Assembly (NCBI RefSeq): GCF_038039535.1
Contig: NZ_JBBPHP010000001.1
Coordinates: 801,614-865,613, forward strand
Direction of reading: 5' to 3'
DNA from: Catalinimonas sp038039535
GTDB lineage: Bacteria > Bacteroidota > Bacteroidia > Cytophagales > Cyclobacteriaceae
Length of the DNA stretch: 64,000 nt
The position numbers and the translations under genes are program-made. The notes under the pieces were generated by a model. That model searched no databases and was not told the origin of the DNA. It saw only the letters and a program-made list of their open reading frames with translations. Shown here piece after piece: positions 27,575 through 36,127 of this stretch. Numbering within the stretch: the first letter of the stretch is position 1; every line of letters begins with the position of its first letter.

Positions 27575-28624
27575 ATGAAAATATTTAGTCATCTAAAACA
27601 ACATCTCAGCTTTCTGCTGAAGCCTTTTTGTTTTGGCACTTTAAGCTTGCTTTTAAGTTCACAAATCGTGCATGCCCAGGAAGGAGAAAAGTGGGTCACC
27701 TATGAACCTGAAAATGGTCAGGCTAATGGCAAATACATTGTATTAGTGAGTGGTGATGAAGAGTACCGCTCTGAGGAAGCCCTGCCTATGCTGGCTAAAA
27801 TTTTAGCCAAACATCATGGCTTCAAGACTACCGTACTCTTTGCCATTGACCCCGAAAGCGGTGAGATTGACCCTGAGTACCAAACCAATATTCCCGGCCT
27901 GGAACATTTGCAATCAGCGGACCTCATGGTGCTTTTTCTCCGCTTCAGAGAGTTGCCGGATGAGCAGATGAAATACATTGACGAGTATATGCAGTCAGGT
28001 AAGCCGGTGATTGGAATGCGCACCGCTACCCATGCTTTTCAGTACAAGCGGGATACCCAAAGCCCTTATGCCAAATACAGCTACGACAGCAAGGTAGAAG
28101 GCTGGAGAGAAGGCTATGGCCGACAGATACTGGGAGAAACCTGGGTGGCACATCACGGCCATCACGCGCATGAAGGAACCCGAGGGCTGGTTAACGGTCT
28201 TTATGAAGACCACCCAATTCTTTGGGGAGTAGAAGATATCTGGGGGCCAACCGATGTGTATACCATCCGCGACCTTACTGAAGATTCACAAGTATTGTTG
28301 TGGGGCCAATCCACCAAAGGCATGAGCGCGGATGCTCCTTTGAGCTACGACAAGTCAGTGATGCCGGTAGCCTGGACCAAGCATTATACCACCCAAAGTG
28401 GTAAGACTGCCAGAGTCTTCAATACCACCATGGGGGCTTCGGTAGATTTGCAGAGCGAAGATTTGCGCAGAATGATGGTCAACGCCTGCTTCTGGGCTAC
28501 GGAGATGGAAGACCAGATTCCTGAAGAAGCGAATGTAGATTATGTAGGGGAATATGACCCCACCATGTTCGGCTTCGGTGATCACCAGAAAGGTCTAAAA
28601 CCCTCAGATTTTGTAATACAATAA
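27575..28624 (+). CDS. Exported ThuA-domain protein
   Basis: A 349-residue protein with a long N-terminal signal (cleavage near VHAQEG) and a ThuA/trehalose-utilisation domain of the glutamine-amidotransferase-like fold: VLVSGDEEYRSEEALPMLAKIL, DLMVLFLRFRELPDEQM, GKPVIGMRTATHAFQY and PVAWTKHY. ThuA-like proteins accompany sugar oxidation pathways, including 3-keto-sugar metabolism, in many bacteria. It starts 29 bp after the fusion dehydrogenase, so it is in the same operon. Confidence 0.88.
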   Translation: MKIFSHLKQHLSFLLKPFCFGTLSLLLSSQIVHAQEGEKWVTYEPENGQANGKYIVLVSGDEEYRSEEALPMLAKILAKHHGFKTTVLFAIDPESGEIDPEYQTNIPGLEHLQSADLMVLFLRFRELPDEQMKYIDEYMQSGKPVIGMRTATHAFQYKRDTQSPYAKYSYDSKVEGWREGYGRQILGETWVAHHGHHAHEGTRGLVNGLYEDHPILWGVEDIWGPTDVYTIRDLTEDSQVLLWGQSTKGMSADAPLSYDKSVMPVAWTKHYTTQSGKTARVFNTTMGASVDLQSEDLRRMMVNACFWATEMEDQIPEEANVDYVGEYDPTMFGFGDHQKGLKPSDFVIQ

Positions 28625-28628
28625 TGTA

Positions 28629-28707
28629 TAATGATTGATGAATAATGATAAATGATTATTAGCATCTTCATCATTCCTCATCAATCATCACTCATTAATC
28701 ATTAATA
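28629..28707. repeat. ATGA/TGAT-rich imperfect palindromic repeat
   Basis: The left half (28629-28660) is built of ATGATTGATGA and AATGAT words, and the right half (28668-28707) of their complements (CATCATTCCTCATCAATC, CATTAATCATTA), so the RNA can fold back on itself. The stretch ends 13 bases before the epimerase start. A second element of the same vocabulary, including CATTCCTCA, precedes the permease at 60743. Confidence 0.55.
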
Positions 28708-28720
28708 AATACAACAACCC

Positions 28721-29572
28721 ATGACTAAAGTAGGATTTGACGTACTGGTCTGGTCGGCTGTGATGTCCGACGAAATGAAACCGATTATTGACAGGTTAAA
28801 AGAAATCGGCTATGATGGGGTAGAGTTTTTTGTAGGCTCACCCGATGAGACAGCTTATAAACGAATAGGGGATTATGTAAAGAGTCTGGGCATGGAAACT
28901 ACCGTAGTCTCAGTTGTCAGCCCGGATATGAACCCCATAGACTCTTCTACCGCTGTAAGAGCAAAAGCACTGGACCGCCTCAAGTGGGTCATTGACCGCG
29001 GACATGATATGCATGCCAAAGTTCTGTGTGGCCCCCTTCACTCCGCGCATGCGCATTTTAAGCAGCACGCTCCTCAAGACGAAGAGTATGGATGGGCAGC
29101 TGAAGTGTTACATGCCGCCGGTGATTATGCCGCCCAGGCTGATATAACCTTTGCCCTGGAAGCGGTCAACCGTTTTGAGTGTTATCTGTGCAATACCATG
29201 CAGCAAATGACAAGATTGCTCAAGGCGGTAGATCATCCCAACATCAAAGCCATGTTTGATACGCATCATGCCAATATTGAGGAGAAAAAGCTTTCCGATG
29301 CGATCCGTACTATAGGACCGCAGCTAGCACATGTACATATCAGCGAAAATGACCGTGGTACCCCCGGTGATGGTCATGTACCCTGGGATGATGCTTTCTC
29401 GGCCCTGGCAGAAATCAAATATGATGGCTGGCTGACGATTGAAGCCTTCTCCCGCAATGATCCTGACTTTGCCAATGGCATAGGCGTGTGGCGTGAGTTC
29501 TCCCTGCCCTGGGATATCGCCGAAAAAGGCTATGCTTTTATCCACCAGATGAAGGAAAAGCACGGGCTTTAG
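28721..29572 (+). CDS. Sugar phosphate isomerase/epimerase (D-tagatose 3-epimerase-like TIM barrel)
   Basis: A 283-residue xylose-isomerase-like TIM barrel without a signal peptide. The metal ligands of ketose 3-epimerases are in place: Glu in FALEAVNRFECY (about 151), Asp in AMFDTHHANIEE (about 184), His in HVHISENDRGTPG (about 210) and Glu in LTIEAFS (about 246). It probably epimerises a keto sugar made by the neighbouring oxidation steps. It lies 96 bp after ThuA; the gap is filled by a palindromic repeat. Confidence 0.9.
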   Translation: MTKVGFDVLVWSAVMSDEMKPIIDRLKEIGYDGVEFFVGSPDETAYKRIGDYVKSLGMETTVVSVVSPDMNPIDSSTAVRAKALDRLKWVIDRGHDMHAKVLCGPLHSAHAHFKQHAPQDEEYGWAAEVLHAAGDYAAQADITFALEAVNRFECYLCNTMQQMTRLLKAVDHPNIKAMFDTHHANIEEKKLSDAIRTIGPQLAHVHISENDRGTPGDGHVPWDDAFSALAEIKYDGWLTIEAFSRNDPDFANGIGVWREFSLPWDIAEKGYAFIHQMKEKHGL

Positions 29573-29604
29573 TAGAAACAGGAAATTTAATGTTTTATAA
29601 ACTT

Positions 29605-29638
29605 TGGCAGAGTGTCTTGCTGTAAAGATGCTCTGCCA
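29605..29638 (+). terminator. Hairpin after the epimerase gene
   Basis: TGGCAGAG (29605-29612) pairs with CTCTGCCA (29631-29638) around an 18-base loop, followed by ATT-rich sequence but no long T run. A weak terminator or attenuator before the next cluster gene. Confidence 0.45.
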
Positions 29639-29734
29639 TTATATTTATGACCCCTATCAAGCTTCTACATCTTGTTTTAGAAACTGTCTTAGGAGATCGT
29701 GCGAGTAACGAAAATAATCAGATAACAATTAAAG

Positions 29735-32476
29735 ATGCGTGTCAAATTACAAAATACAACAAAGCCTTTTATGCTTTTCGGAAGCAGCCTGAGCCTGCTT
29801 TGCAGCTTACTTCTGATAGCTTGTGGAGAGCAGGAACCACCCTGCGAAGGGGTGGATACTACCGAGGCGATGAGAATTACCGATTCGCTAACCCAGTATT
29901 TGAACTGGCCGGAGGAACTTGAACTGACTTATTTTGCCGGTCCTGACGTTACGCCCAGCCCCGCCTGTCTGGCAGTAGCTCCTAGCGGTGAAGTTTTTGC
30001 GGGTGTGGATATGATGGGCTCGCTGGGAAAAGATCCCGATAAGGGGGCTATCATCAAACTGGTAGACTGCAACCATGATGGCGTAGCCGACAACCATACC
30101 GAGTTCGCTAAAGTGGATAATCCAAGAGGAATACTCCCAATAGGTGATCAGGTTTTTGTGCTGCATACTACCTTCTCAGAAGAAACCGGTAAGGCCAGTG
30201 GTATGGACCTGGTGGTCTTCGAAGATGCTGATCAGGATGGGGTGGCAGATGGTCCTTCAGAGCCATTGATCCAAAACATAAGTTCTCCCAAATTCCTGCA
30301 AGACCGGGGTACCGACCATTCCACCAATGGCATCCGCATGGGCATTGATGGCTGGATTTACATCGCCGTAGGTGATTTTGGTTTTCACGATGCGGTAGAC
30401 CGCTCAGGAAAGAAAATGACCATGCTGGGTGGTGGTATTGTCAGAGTACGTCCTGATGGTAAAGAGATGGAAGTCTACACCCACGGCATGCGAAACATTT
30501 ACGATGTGGCCATTGACCCTTACATGAATATCTTTGCCCGGGGCAATACCAACGATGGGGGAGGCTGGAACATCCGCTTTTCGCACCAGATCCAATCCGG
30601 CGAATATGGTTATCCCGTACTGTTCAAGCATTTTACTGAAGAGATCATTCCTGCGCTGGTAGATGTAGGAGGAGGCTCAGGTACCGGTTCCTTATTCATG
30701 GATGATCCCCACTGGCCCGAAAAATACGATCAGGTGCCGATGATGGCCGACTGGGGAAGAAATCAGTTGTACATCCATCGTGTCACTGCGGATGGCGCAA
30801 GCTTTACCCAGGAACAGGAGGAATTCATCAATCTGCCGCAGATCACCGACCTGGACATTGATGGCTCCGGTCAGCTTTTCCTTTCTGCATGGGATGGCGC
30901 AGGATACAAAGGCGATTCCAGCAAGGGTTTTATCGTGCGTACTGTTCCCCAGGGCTGGGAGTATACCCCTTTTCCTGACATCAAAGAAGCTTCGGAAGAA
31001 CAACTGGCTTCCCTCCTGAATTCAGAAAGTGCGGTGGCGCGTCTGCATGCCCAGCAGGAACTGCTGACACGTCCAAAAGAAGATGCGGCGGAAGCGGCCT
31101 GGAAAGTAGCCGCTAACCAGAGCGCCCCACTCTATGCCCGGGTAGCCGGAATCTTCACTTACGCACAGATCGCCGGAGCAGATGGGATAGATAACCTGGC
31201 AAACCTCGTTACTGATCAGGAGGTAAAAGAGTTTGCCCTGCGTGCTCTTGCTGACCGTAAGCCTTATGTAGCGCATGTACCGCTGGAACCTTTTGTACAA
31301 AGCTTGCAAGATACTTCTGTGCGTGTACAGGCTGCTGCTATTGTCGGACTAGGCCGCTTAGGCCATAAGGAAGCTGCCCAGGCACTCTTAGAGATTCCTG
31401 TACCGGATTCTTTTGTCGCTCCCGCAAAAGGTACGGAAGGGCCGCATGCCACGCCCAATGCTGCGATCGTTCCAGCCCACCTGGCGGTGCGTGCTTTGGT
31501 GGAACTGGATGCGGTTGAGGCCAGCGTGGATGCTATCGGAACGGAAAATAATACCCTTGCGCTATGGGCACTGCGCTATATGCATGATCCTAAAGCAGTG
31601 GAAGGCTTGATCGCTGCCTACGAATCCGCTAGTGATATTAGTCTAAATAGTGAATTGGTTTCTACAGCTAATGCGTCTGGTAGCGATAATGCTCTGAAAA
31701 AAGAAATTCTTACTACACTTTCGCGGCTTTATAAGGAAGAAGCTCCTTACGATGGTTCCTGGTGGTGGAGTACCCGTCCTGATACGCATGGCCCTTACTA
31801 TAAGGCCATCACCTGGGAAGCTTCTCCTGAGATCAAAGCCTTGCTGGTAAAGGAAAGAAACAAAGTCAACGCTCAGGGTAAAGAATTCTTCGCTGACCTC
31901 AATGCCAGGCACCGTATGGGTATTACTGAATTTGGGGGAGAAGAAGAGGTTGCCGTTAAGGAAGAAGAAGTGAATGTTGACCTTGCTAAGATCAGCAATG
32001 AGAAAGGTCAGATCGGTAAAAGCTCTATTGAAGACATCATGCTGGCTCTGGATGAGGTAGAGGGCAATCCCGAACTGGGTAAAACGCTCTTTACCAAGCA
32101 GGGCTGTGTAGCCTGCCACAGCATCAGTACCGATGAGACCATGAAAGGCCCTTTCATGGGACAGATTGGCTCCATCATGACCCGTGAGCAGATTGCTGAG
32201 TCTATTCTCAAGCCCAATGCTTCTATCTCGCAAGGCTTTGCCTCGGTGTACATCAAGACGAAAGATGGGAAGAACATCACCGGCTTTGTGTCGGAAGAGT
32301 CGGCAGACAAAATGGTAGTGCGTAATATTACCGGACAGGTATTTAATGTCAACAAAGAGGATATTGAGACCCGTAAGGAACTGGAAACTTCCATGATGCC
32401 TCCCGGTCTGGCCAATTCACTCTCTTATGAAGAATTTGCTTCATTAGTCAACTTCCTTTCTCAGCAGAAGAAGTAA
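29735..32476 (+). CDS. PQQ-type dehydrogenase-like / HEAT / haem-binding lipoprotein
   Basis: A 913-residue lipoprotein (cysteine in LLIACGEQ). Order: dehydrogenase propeller (about 60-430, with ACLAVAPSGEVFAGVD, DQDGVADG and GTDHSTNGIRMGIDGW), HEAT-like repeats (about 450-700), then a PVC-type haem-binding domain with CVACHSIS (about 791) and GFVSEESADKMVVRN typical of that domain. It is related to 24369-27545 but lacks the GDSL part. It probably donates electrons from sugar oxidation at the periplasmic face. I use the ATG at 29735 because the lipoprotein signal begins there. Confidence 0.87.
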   Translation: MRVKLQNTTKPFMLFGSSLSLLCSLLLIACGEQEPPCEGVDTTEAMRITDSLTQYLNWPEELELTYFAGPDVTPSPACLAVAPSGEVFAGVDMMGSLGKDPDKGAIIKLVDCNHDGVADNHTEFAKVDNPRGILPIGDQVFVLHTTFSEETGKASGMDLVVFEDADQDGVADGPSEPLIQNISSPKFLQDRGTDHSTNGIRMGIDGWIYIAVGDFGFHDAVDRSGKKMTMLGGGIVRVRPDGKEMEVYTHGMRNIYDVAIDPYMNIFARGNTNDGGGWNIRFSHQIQSGEYGYPVLFKHFTEEIIPALVDVGGGSGTGSLFMDDPHWPEKYDQVPMMADWGRNQLYIHRVTADGASFTQEQEEFINLPQITDLDIDGSGQLFLSAWDGAGYKGDSSKGFIVRTVPQGWEYTPFPDIKEASEEQLASLLNSESAVARLHAQQELLTRPKEDAAEAAWKVAANQSAPLYARVAGIFTYAQIAGADGIDNLANLVTDQEVKEFALRALADRKPYVAHVPLEPFVQSLQDTSVRVQAAAIVGLGRLGHKEAAQALLEIPVPDSFVAPAKGTEGPHATPNAAIVPAHLAVRALVELDAVEASVDAIGTENNTLALWALRYMHDPKAVEGLIAAYESASDISLNSELVSTANASGSDNALKKEILTTLSRLYKEEAPYDGSWWWSTRPDTHGPYYKAITWEASPEIKALLVKERNKVNAQGKEFFADLNARHRMGITEFGGEEEVAVKEEEVNVDLAKISNEKGQIGKSSIEDIMLALDEVEGNPELGKTLFTKQGCVACHSISTDETMKGPFMGQIGSIMTREQIAESILKPNASISQGFASVYIKTKDGKNITGFVSEESADKMVVRNITGQVFNVNKEDIETRKELETSMMPPGLANSLSYEEFASLVNFLSQQKK

Positions 32477-32487
32477 CTGATTTTGAT

Positions 32488-32522
32488 AAGCTGTGCCAGA
32501 TTCCTGAAATCTGGCAGAGCTT
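32488..32522 (+). terminator. Inverted repeat/hairpin after the dehydrogenase gene
   Basis: TGCCAGATT and AATCTGGCA (32494-32502 and 32508-32516) flank a CCTGA loop, extended outward by AAGCT/AGCTT. There is no T run, so it may be a stabilising 3' hairpin rather than an efficient terminator. The CTGGCAGAGC word resembles the hairpin at 29605. Confidence 0.5.
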
Positions 32523-32564
32523 ATATCAAATTAGTTTGATGTCTGGTTTACCCCTTATACTCCT

Positions 32565-34241
32565 ATGCCAATAAGAATAACTCGTGTAGTCATTATGCTC
32601 AAACTACTTGCATTCATTTCTATAACAGCCATACTACATCATGTTACTTATGCGCAGGAGGTCTTGTCTGAAAACACTTCTACCGCCCTGCATCGGGGTA
32701 TTTATGAAGTTAGCCTGAGCGCCAGTCCTACGGACGAGAATCCTTATTATGATATTCAATGTACTGTCACCTTTACAAAACCCGATGGTACGGAAGTGCA
32801 GGTAGATGGCTTTTATGATGGTGGAATATCTTTCAAAGCCCGGGCTTACTGCAGCCAACTCGGAGTATGGCAGTGGCAGTCTTCTTCCAATAACCCTGGA
32901 CTGGATGGCCGGGAGGGTACTTTTGAGGTACTGCCTTCCGATCTGCGAGGAAAACTCCGTGTCCATCCGGGCGATCCCCATCAGTTTGCTTATGATAATG
33001 GCGATTGGTTTTTGCACATTGGAGATACCGGTTATCGTTTTGTGGTAGCTTCCGAACCCTACTGGCAGGAGTATATTGATCAGGCCAGTGAGATGGGCGC
33101 GACCAAGATTCGCACCTGGTTTGCTATGGACAGGGGAACGGTAAGCAACCTCTTTACACACAATCAAAAAGACCTGGCGCTGTATTACTGGAAAGAAATT
33201 GAGCGAAGGATATTGTACACCCTGCATCACCACTCGCACATTAATTTGCAGCTAATACCTTATGCCGAAGATACTGAACTGATCAGAAAGTATAGCGAAG
33301 GAAATGCGGCGGCTCAACTGCTAGCCCGCTATGCGCAGGCGCGTTGGTCGGCCTTTCCCAATGTGCAGTGGACCATCACCAACGACCGGGAGATCAGCCG
33401 AAGTGACAGCCTGAGCGGTAGACAGGTACACTACGAAACCATCAACCAGATGGGCAGGGATATGGCGGAACGAGAAGCCTGGGGCACGCTGCTCACCAAT
33501 CATCAATCCCGTTTTAAAGGTTATGATCATGTGAATGAAGCCTGGTCGGATTTGATTACGCTGGAAGACCTTGATCAGGTAGGAGGAGAACTCATTCTGG
33601 AATACCGCCAGAAGAGGAAGCAGCCTGTGTTGCTGGATGAAGACCGCTACGAACTTTATCGTTATCCTGCGCACAGCAGGTATTATTTTCGCAGGCTGAT
33701 GTGGGCTTCCCTGCTCTCGGGGGGCCATGCTACCTACGGTGGCCTGAAAACTTACCTGCCCTATGACGGTCAGTCTTACATTGGCAATGAGCGAGAAGTG
33801 GAAGTCAGGTATGAACCTCACAAAGGCCGGGATTATGGCGTATCCGGTTATTTTGATGCCAACCGGCAGGGCATACTCTCGCAAGGTGCTCATGATTTCC
33901 GCTACATCCATACCTTTTTTGAACAGACCGGCCTGACGCTGGTAGGTATGCTGCCTAATGATGCACTGGTAGGAGGTGACCCTTATCGGTGGAAATGTGC
34001 CCATAACGATAGCACTTACCTCATCTACCTGGCCAACCCCAGCGGTACGGAACCCGGTAGCGATCATCCCAGCCTGGAAGCTCCTACTGTAAGTATGACA
34101 TTGCCCAAAGGCATCTATGCCCCAAGCTGGTTTGATCCTGATAGTGGCACCTGGGTCTATGGCGCTGACAGCCAGGGAGGTGAAATGACCCTTACCGCTC
34201 CCGGTCCCGAGGACTGGGTGTTGCTGATCAGAAAGAAGTGA
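32565..34241 (+). CDS. DUF5060/DUF4038 (apiosidase-like) glycoside hydrolase
   Basis: A 558-residue exported protein. After the signal peptide (ending TYAQ) comes a DUF5060 beta-sandwich (about 40-115, SFKARAYCSQLGVWQW), a DUF4038 TIM barrel (about 125-450; GDTGYRFVVASEPYWQEYIDQASEMG, WTITNDREI, and GGHATYGGLKTY) and a C-terminal beta domain (about 470-558). The family includes apiosidases and other glycan hydrolases. It may release the sugar used by the upstream oxidative genes. The ATG at 32595 (MLKLLAF) is an equally good start for the signal peptide. Confidence 0.85.
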   Translation: MPIRITRVVIMLKLLAFISITAILHHVTYAQEVLSENTSTALHRGIYEVSLSASPTDENPYYDIQCTVTFTKPDGTEVQVDGFYDGGISFKARAYCSQLGVWQWQSSSNNPGLDGREGTFEVLPSDLRGKLRVHPGDPHQFAYDNGDWFLHIGDTGYRFVVASEPYWQEYIDQASEMGATKIRTWFAMDRGTVSNLFTHNQKDLALYYWKEIERRILYTLHHHSHINLQLIPYAEDTELIRKYSEGNAAAQLLARYAQARWSAFPNVQWTITNDREISRSDSLSGRQVHYETINQMGRDMAEREAWGTLLTNHQSRFKGYDHVNEAWSDLITLEDLDQVGGELILEYRQKRKQPVLLDEDRYELYRYPAHSRYYFRRLMWASLLSGGHATYGGLKTYLPYDGQSYIGNEREVEVRYEPHKGRDYGVSGYFDANRQGILSQGAHDFRYIHTFFEQTGLTLVGMLPNDALVGGDPYRWKCAHNDSTYLIYLANPSGTEPGSDHPSLEAPTVSMTLPKGIYAPSWFDPDSGTWVYGADSQGGEMTLTAPGPEDWVLLIRKK

Positions 34242-34375
34242 AAACAATGAGGAGTCAGTAAAGTATGAGCATCTCTTCAACCCCTGATTTGTGGCTGACA
34301 GGGTGATCAAAAGCCCCCTTTTCATCCTTCTTTATCGCTTGAAGGCCATTTCTTCCTCCAAAGCGCAGCTAAAAG

Positions 34376-34670
34376 TTTTGTAGGGTGCGAATATTGCGTC
34401 AGAGTGTATTACATCATTTTGTAAAGCACTTTTATCGCTTTAGAAGCGGCTTACAATATTTTGTAAAGCACTTTTATCGCAATAATTGGCCTTACAAAAA
34501 AATGTAGAGTGCTTATATTCCAATAAAATGTCTTACGATAAAATGTAAAGTACATTAATTGCTTAAGGTCCACTTTACAATTTATTGTAAAGCCTTTGAT
34601 GCGTTACTTAAACCCTTTACGAAGAATTGTAGACTACTTTGACGGAATAAAATACCTTTACAAAATATCT
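34376..34670. repeat. Seven-unit degenerate tandem array, 41-42 bp period
   Basis: A GTARAG-like box recurs at 34380, 34421, 34463, 34504, 34545, 34587 and 34629, that is at intervals of 41, 42, 41, 41, 42 and 42 bp. Each unit reads GTAAAG (or GTAGAG, GTAGAC), a C-C/A-CTT segment, a variable middle of about 12 bases, then CTTTACA or CTTACAA and an A/T-rich joint. The two boxes are complementary, so each unit, and each joint between units, can form a hairpin; the clearest is CTTTACAA-TTTA-TTGTAAAG at 34573-34592. Sequence has drifted widely but spacing has not. Because 41 is not a multiple of three it is not a coding repeat. Function is unknown. Confidence 0.8.
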
Positions 34671-34919
34671 CAGCCAACTTTGAGGCTCCTTTATCATTTT
34701 TCACTTATCTGTAATGCAAAATCCCAGCATCAAGTACGGCACAATAAGCATAGGAATGCTTTTCTTGGCCTTGCCCTACAAGTAAAAAGAGATGTAGCTT
34801 CGTTCTGAGCGTATGAAGCAGTCTGTATGTTTTTGATATAAAAATTTAGCTAAAAATTTTTGTTTAATCATGATAGTATTAGGCAGAAGTAGTTATATTT
34901 ATAGAATGATAAAATCACT

Positions 34920-35102
34920 TTGAATTCTTTGAAAAGACCAGTTCTAATTCTTCTCTATACATCTTTAACGGTTTTAATGATGTTATTTTTTAGTGATTCC
35001 AATGGGATTGAGGCTTGCCTCATATCAGCAGCCACTGGGCTTGGTATTTATCTTGTTTTGCGATTATTCTGTAAAAAGTTTTTCTACATTAAAAAATATT
35101 AA
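34920..35102 (+). CDS. Possible small membrane protein
   Basis: A 60-codon frame beginning with TTG, with no in-frame ATG upstream before a stop. The product has two hydrophobic segments (VLILLYTSLTVLMMLFF and ISAATGLGIYLVLRLF) and a basic tail (CKKFFYIKKY), the arrangement of a small two-helix inner-membrane protein. No family is recognised. The TTG start and AT-rich setting keep confidence low. Confidence 0.4.
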   Translation: MNSLKRPVLILLYTSLTVLMMLFFSDSNGIEACLISAATGLGIYLVLRLFCKKFFYIKKY

Positions 35103-35404
35103 GTACCACAAAACATCAAGGCCGTAAGTTTGGCTGAAGGAAGCTAAACTGTACATCAGGCGATGTAGAATAAAGCAGAAAGTATTTAAAAAATGTCTCC
35201 GCGACGGTAGATAAAAGCTTCAAAAGGCTTATTGATTTTCATCAAATAGCTCGTTTTCATTATACACTCTCCAAAAAACCTTATACCCTTTTTATCTTGT
35301 TAACTTAACATGAAGTATATACGATATAATTGTATATATTTTAGTAAAAACACATAAAGAACATAGTATAAAAATAAAAAATCATAAATAAAGATTCTTA
35401 GAGA

Positions 35405-36127
35405 ATGAAAAAATTACATTGGTTAATGATTATTACTGTGCTGATGTGCTTCAGTTCTTGTAATCCGAAAATTACGACAAGTATTAGTAATGCTTATTCG
35501 CCCTTGGATTATAAGCAAGAAGTGGTGGTAATGGGACTAGACCAGGCAGAACCTGATGGCGCAGAGAATTTAGGGCAAGTTAAAATTGGTGATACTGGAT
35601 TTAGTACAAAATGCAGTTATGACATAGTGATTGATAAAGCGAGACTTGAAGCTAGAAAAGTTGGAGGAAATGCCATTAAAATTATTGAACACAGACCTCC
35701 ATCCGCTATGGGAAGTGCATGCCATAGAATAACAGCCAATATTTTAAAAATTGAGAATATTGAGAACTATTCACCGAAAATGGAGGAAGAGGTACTGGTA
35801 GATGTTGATTATGCCATTTTAAACGTTTATCGGTATGGCGGAACTGGAGCATTAGTCAACTATGATTTGCATTTGGGTGATTCCGTAATTTGTAGAGTGA
35901 AAAATAACTATAAAACGACATTACACATTAATAAAGACGGATTAAATACACTTTGGGCCAAAACTGAAGCAAAGTCAGAAGTGCCCATTGATGTAAAGAT
36001 GGGTAAAACCTATTATTTACGTTGTGGAGTTACCATGGGAGCATTTGTGGGACGTCCAAAACTGGATCTAATTGATAGTAAAACTGGTAAGTCTGAGTTT
36101 GAATCCTTTAAAGCGAAAAATCAATGA
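35405..36127 (+). CDS. Lipoprotein of unknown function
   Basis: A 240-residue protein with a lipoprotein signal (cysteine in FSSCNPK). The first half has a recurring Bacteroidota pattern (KQEVVVMGLDQAEPDGAE, ARKVGGNAIKIIEH), and the second half is a beta-rich region (LHLGDSVICRVKNNYKT, GKTYYLRCGV) resembling small domains that handle cell-surface ligands. Codon use is AT-rich relative to the metabolic genes. Its stop overlaps the next ATG by four bases, so the pair is coupled. Confidence 0.75.
   Translation: MKKLHWLMIITVLMCFSSCNPKITTSISNAYSPLDYKQEVVVMGLDQAEPDGAENLGQVKIGDTGFSTKCSYDIVIDKARLEARKVGGNAIKIIEHRPPSAMGSACHRITANILKIENIENYSPKMEEEVLVDVDYAILNVYRYGGTGALVNYDLHLGDSVICRVKNNYKTTLHINKDGLNTLWAKTEAKSEVPIDVKMGKTYYLRCGVTMGAFVGRPKLDLIDSKTGKSEFESFKAKNQ

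Larger units (their letters stand above)
34242..35404. other. AT-rich accessory intergenic region
   Basis: This 1.16 kb stretch holds the seven-unit 41-42 bp tandem array (34376-34670) and a possible 60-codon membrane protein (34920-35102), both listed separately. The rest, including 35103-35404, is very AT-rich with short runs such as TATATAC and no recognisable gene. Confidence 0.6.

Noticed and set aside
28625..28720. Possible insertion-sequence end
   Set aside because: The palindromic stretch has no transposase, no target duplication and only degenerate words, so it is listed as a simple repeat.
29647..29922. A 91-codon plus-strand frame ahead of the 913-residue dehydrogenase
   Set aside because: It overlaps the lipoprotein signal of the real gene in another frame and has no features.
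33321..34325. A 334-codon minus-strand frame opposite the DUF5060/DUF4038 gene
   Set aside because: It lies almost wholly antisense to a well-supported hydrolase gene and shows no domain; the frame is open because of the codon pattern of the real gene.
34376..34670. CRISPR array
   Set aside because: Conserved parts are only 6-8 bases and inverted within each unit, spacing units are not unique spacers between identical repeats, and no cas gene is near.
34596..34808. A 70-codon plus-strand frame
   Set aside because: Its first third lies inside the tandem array and the rest lacks any protein-like pattern.
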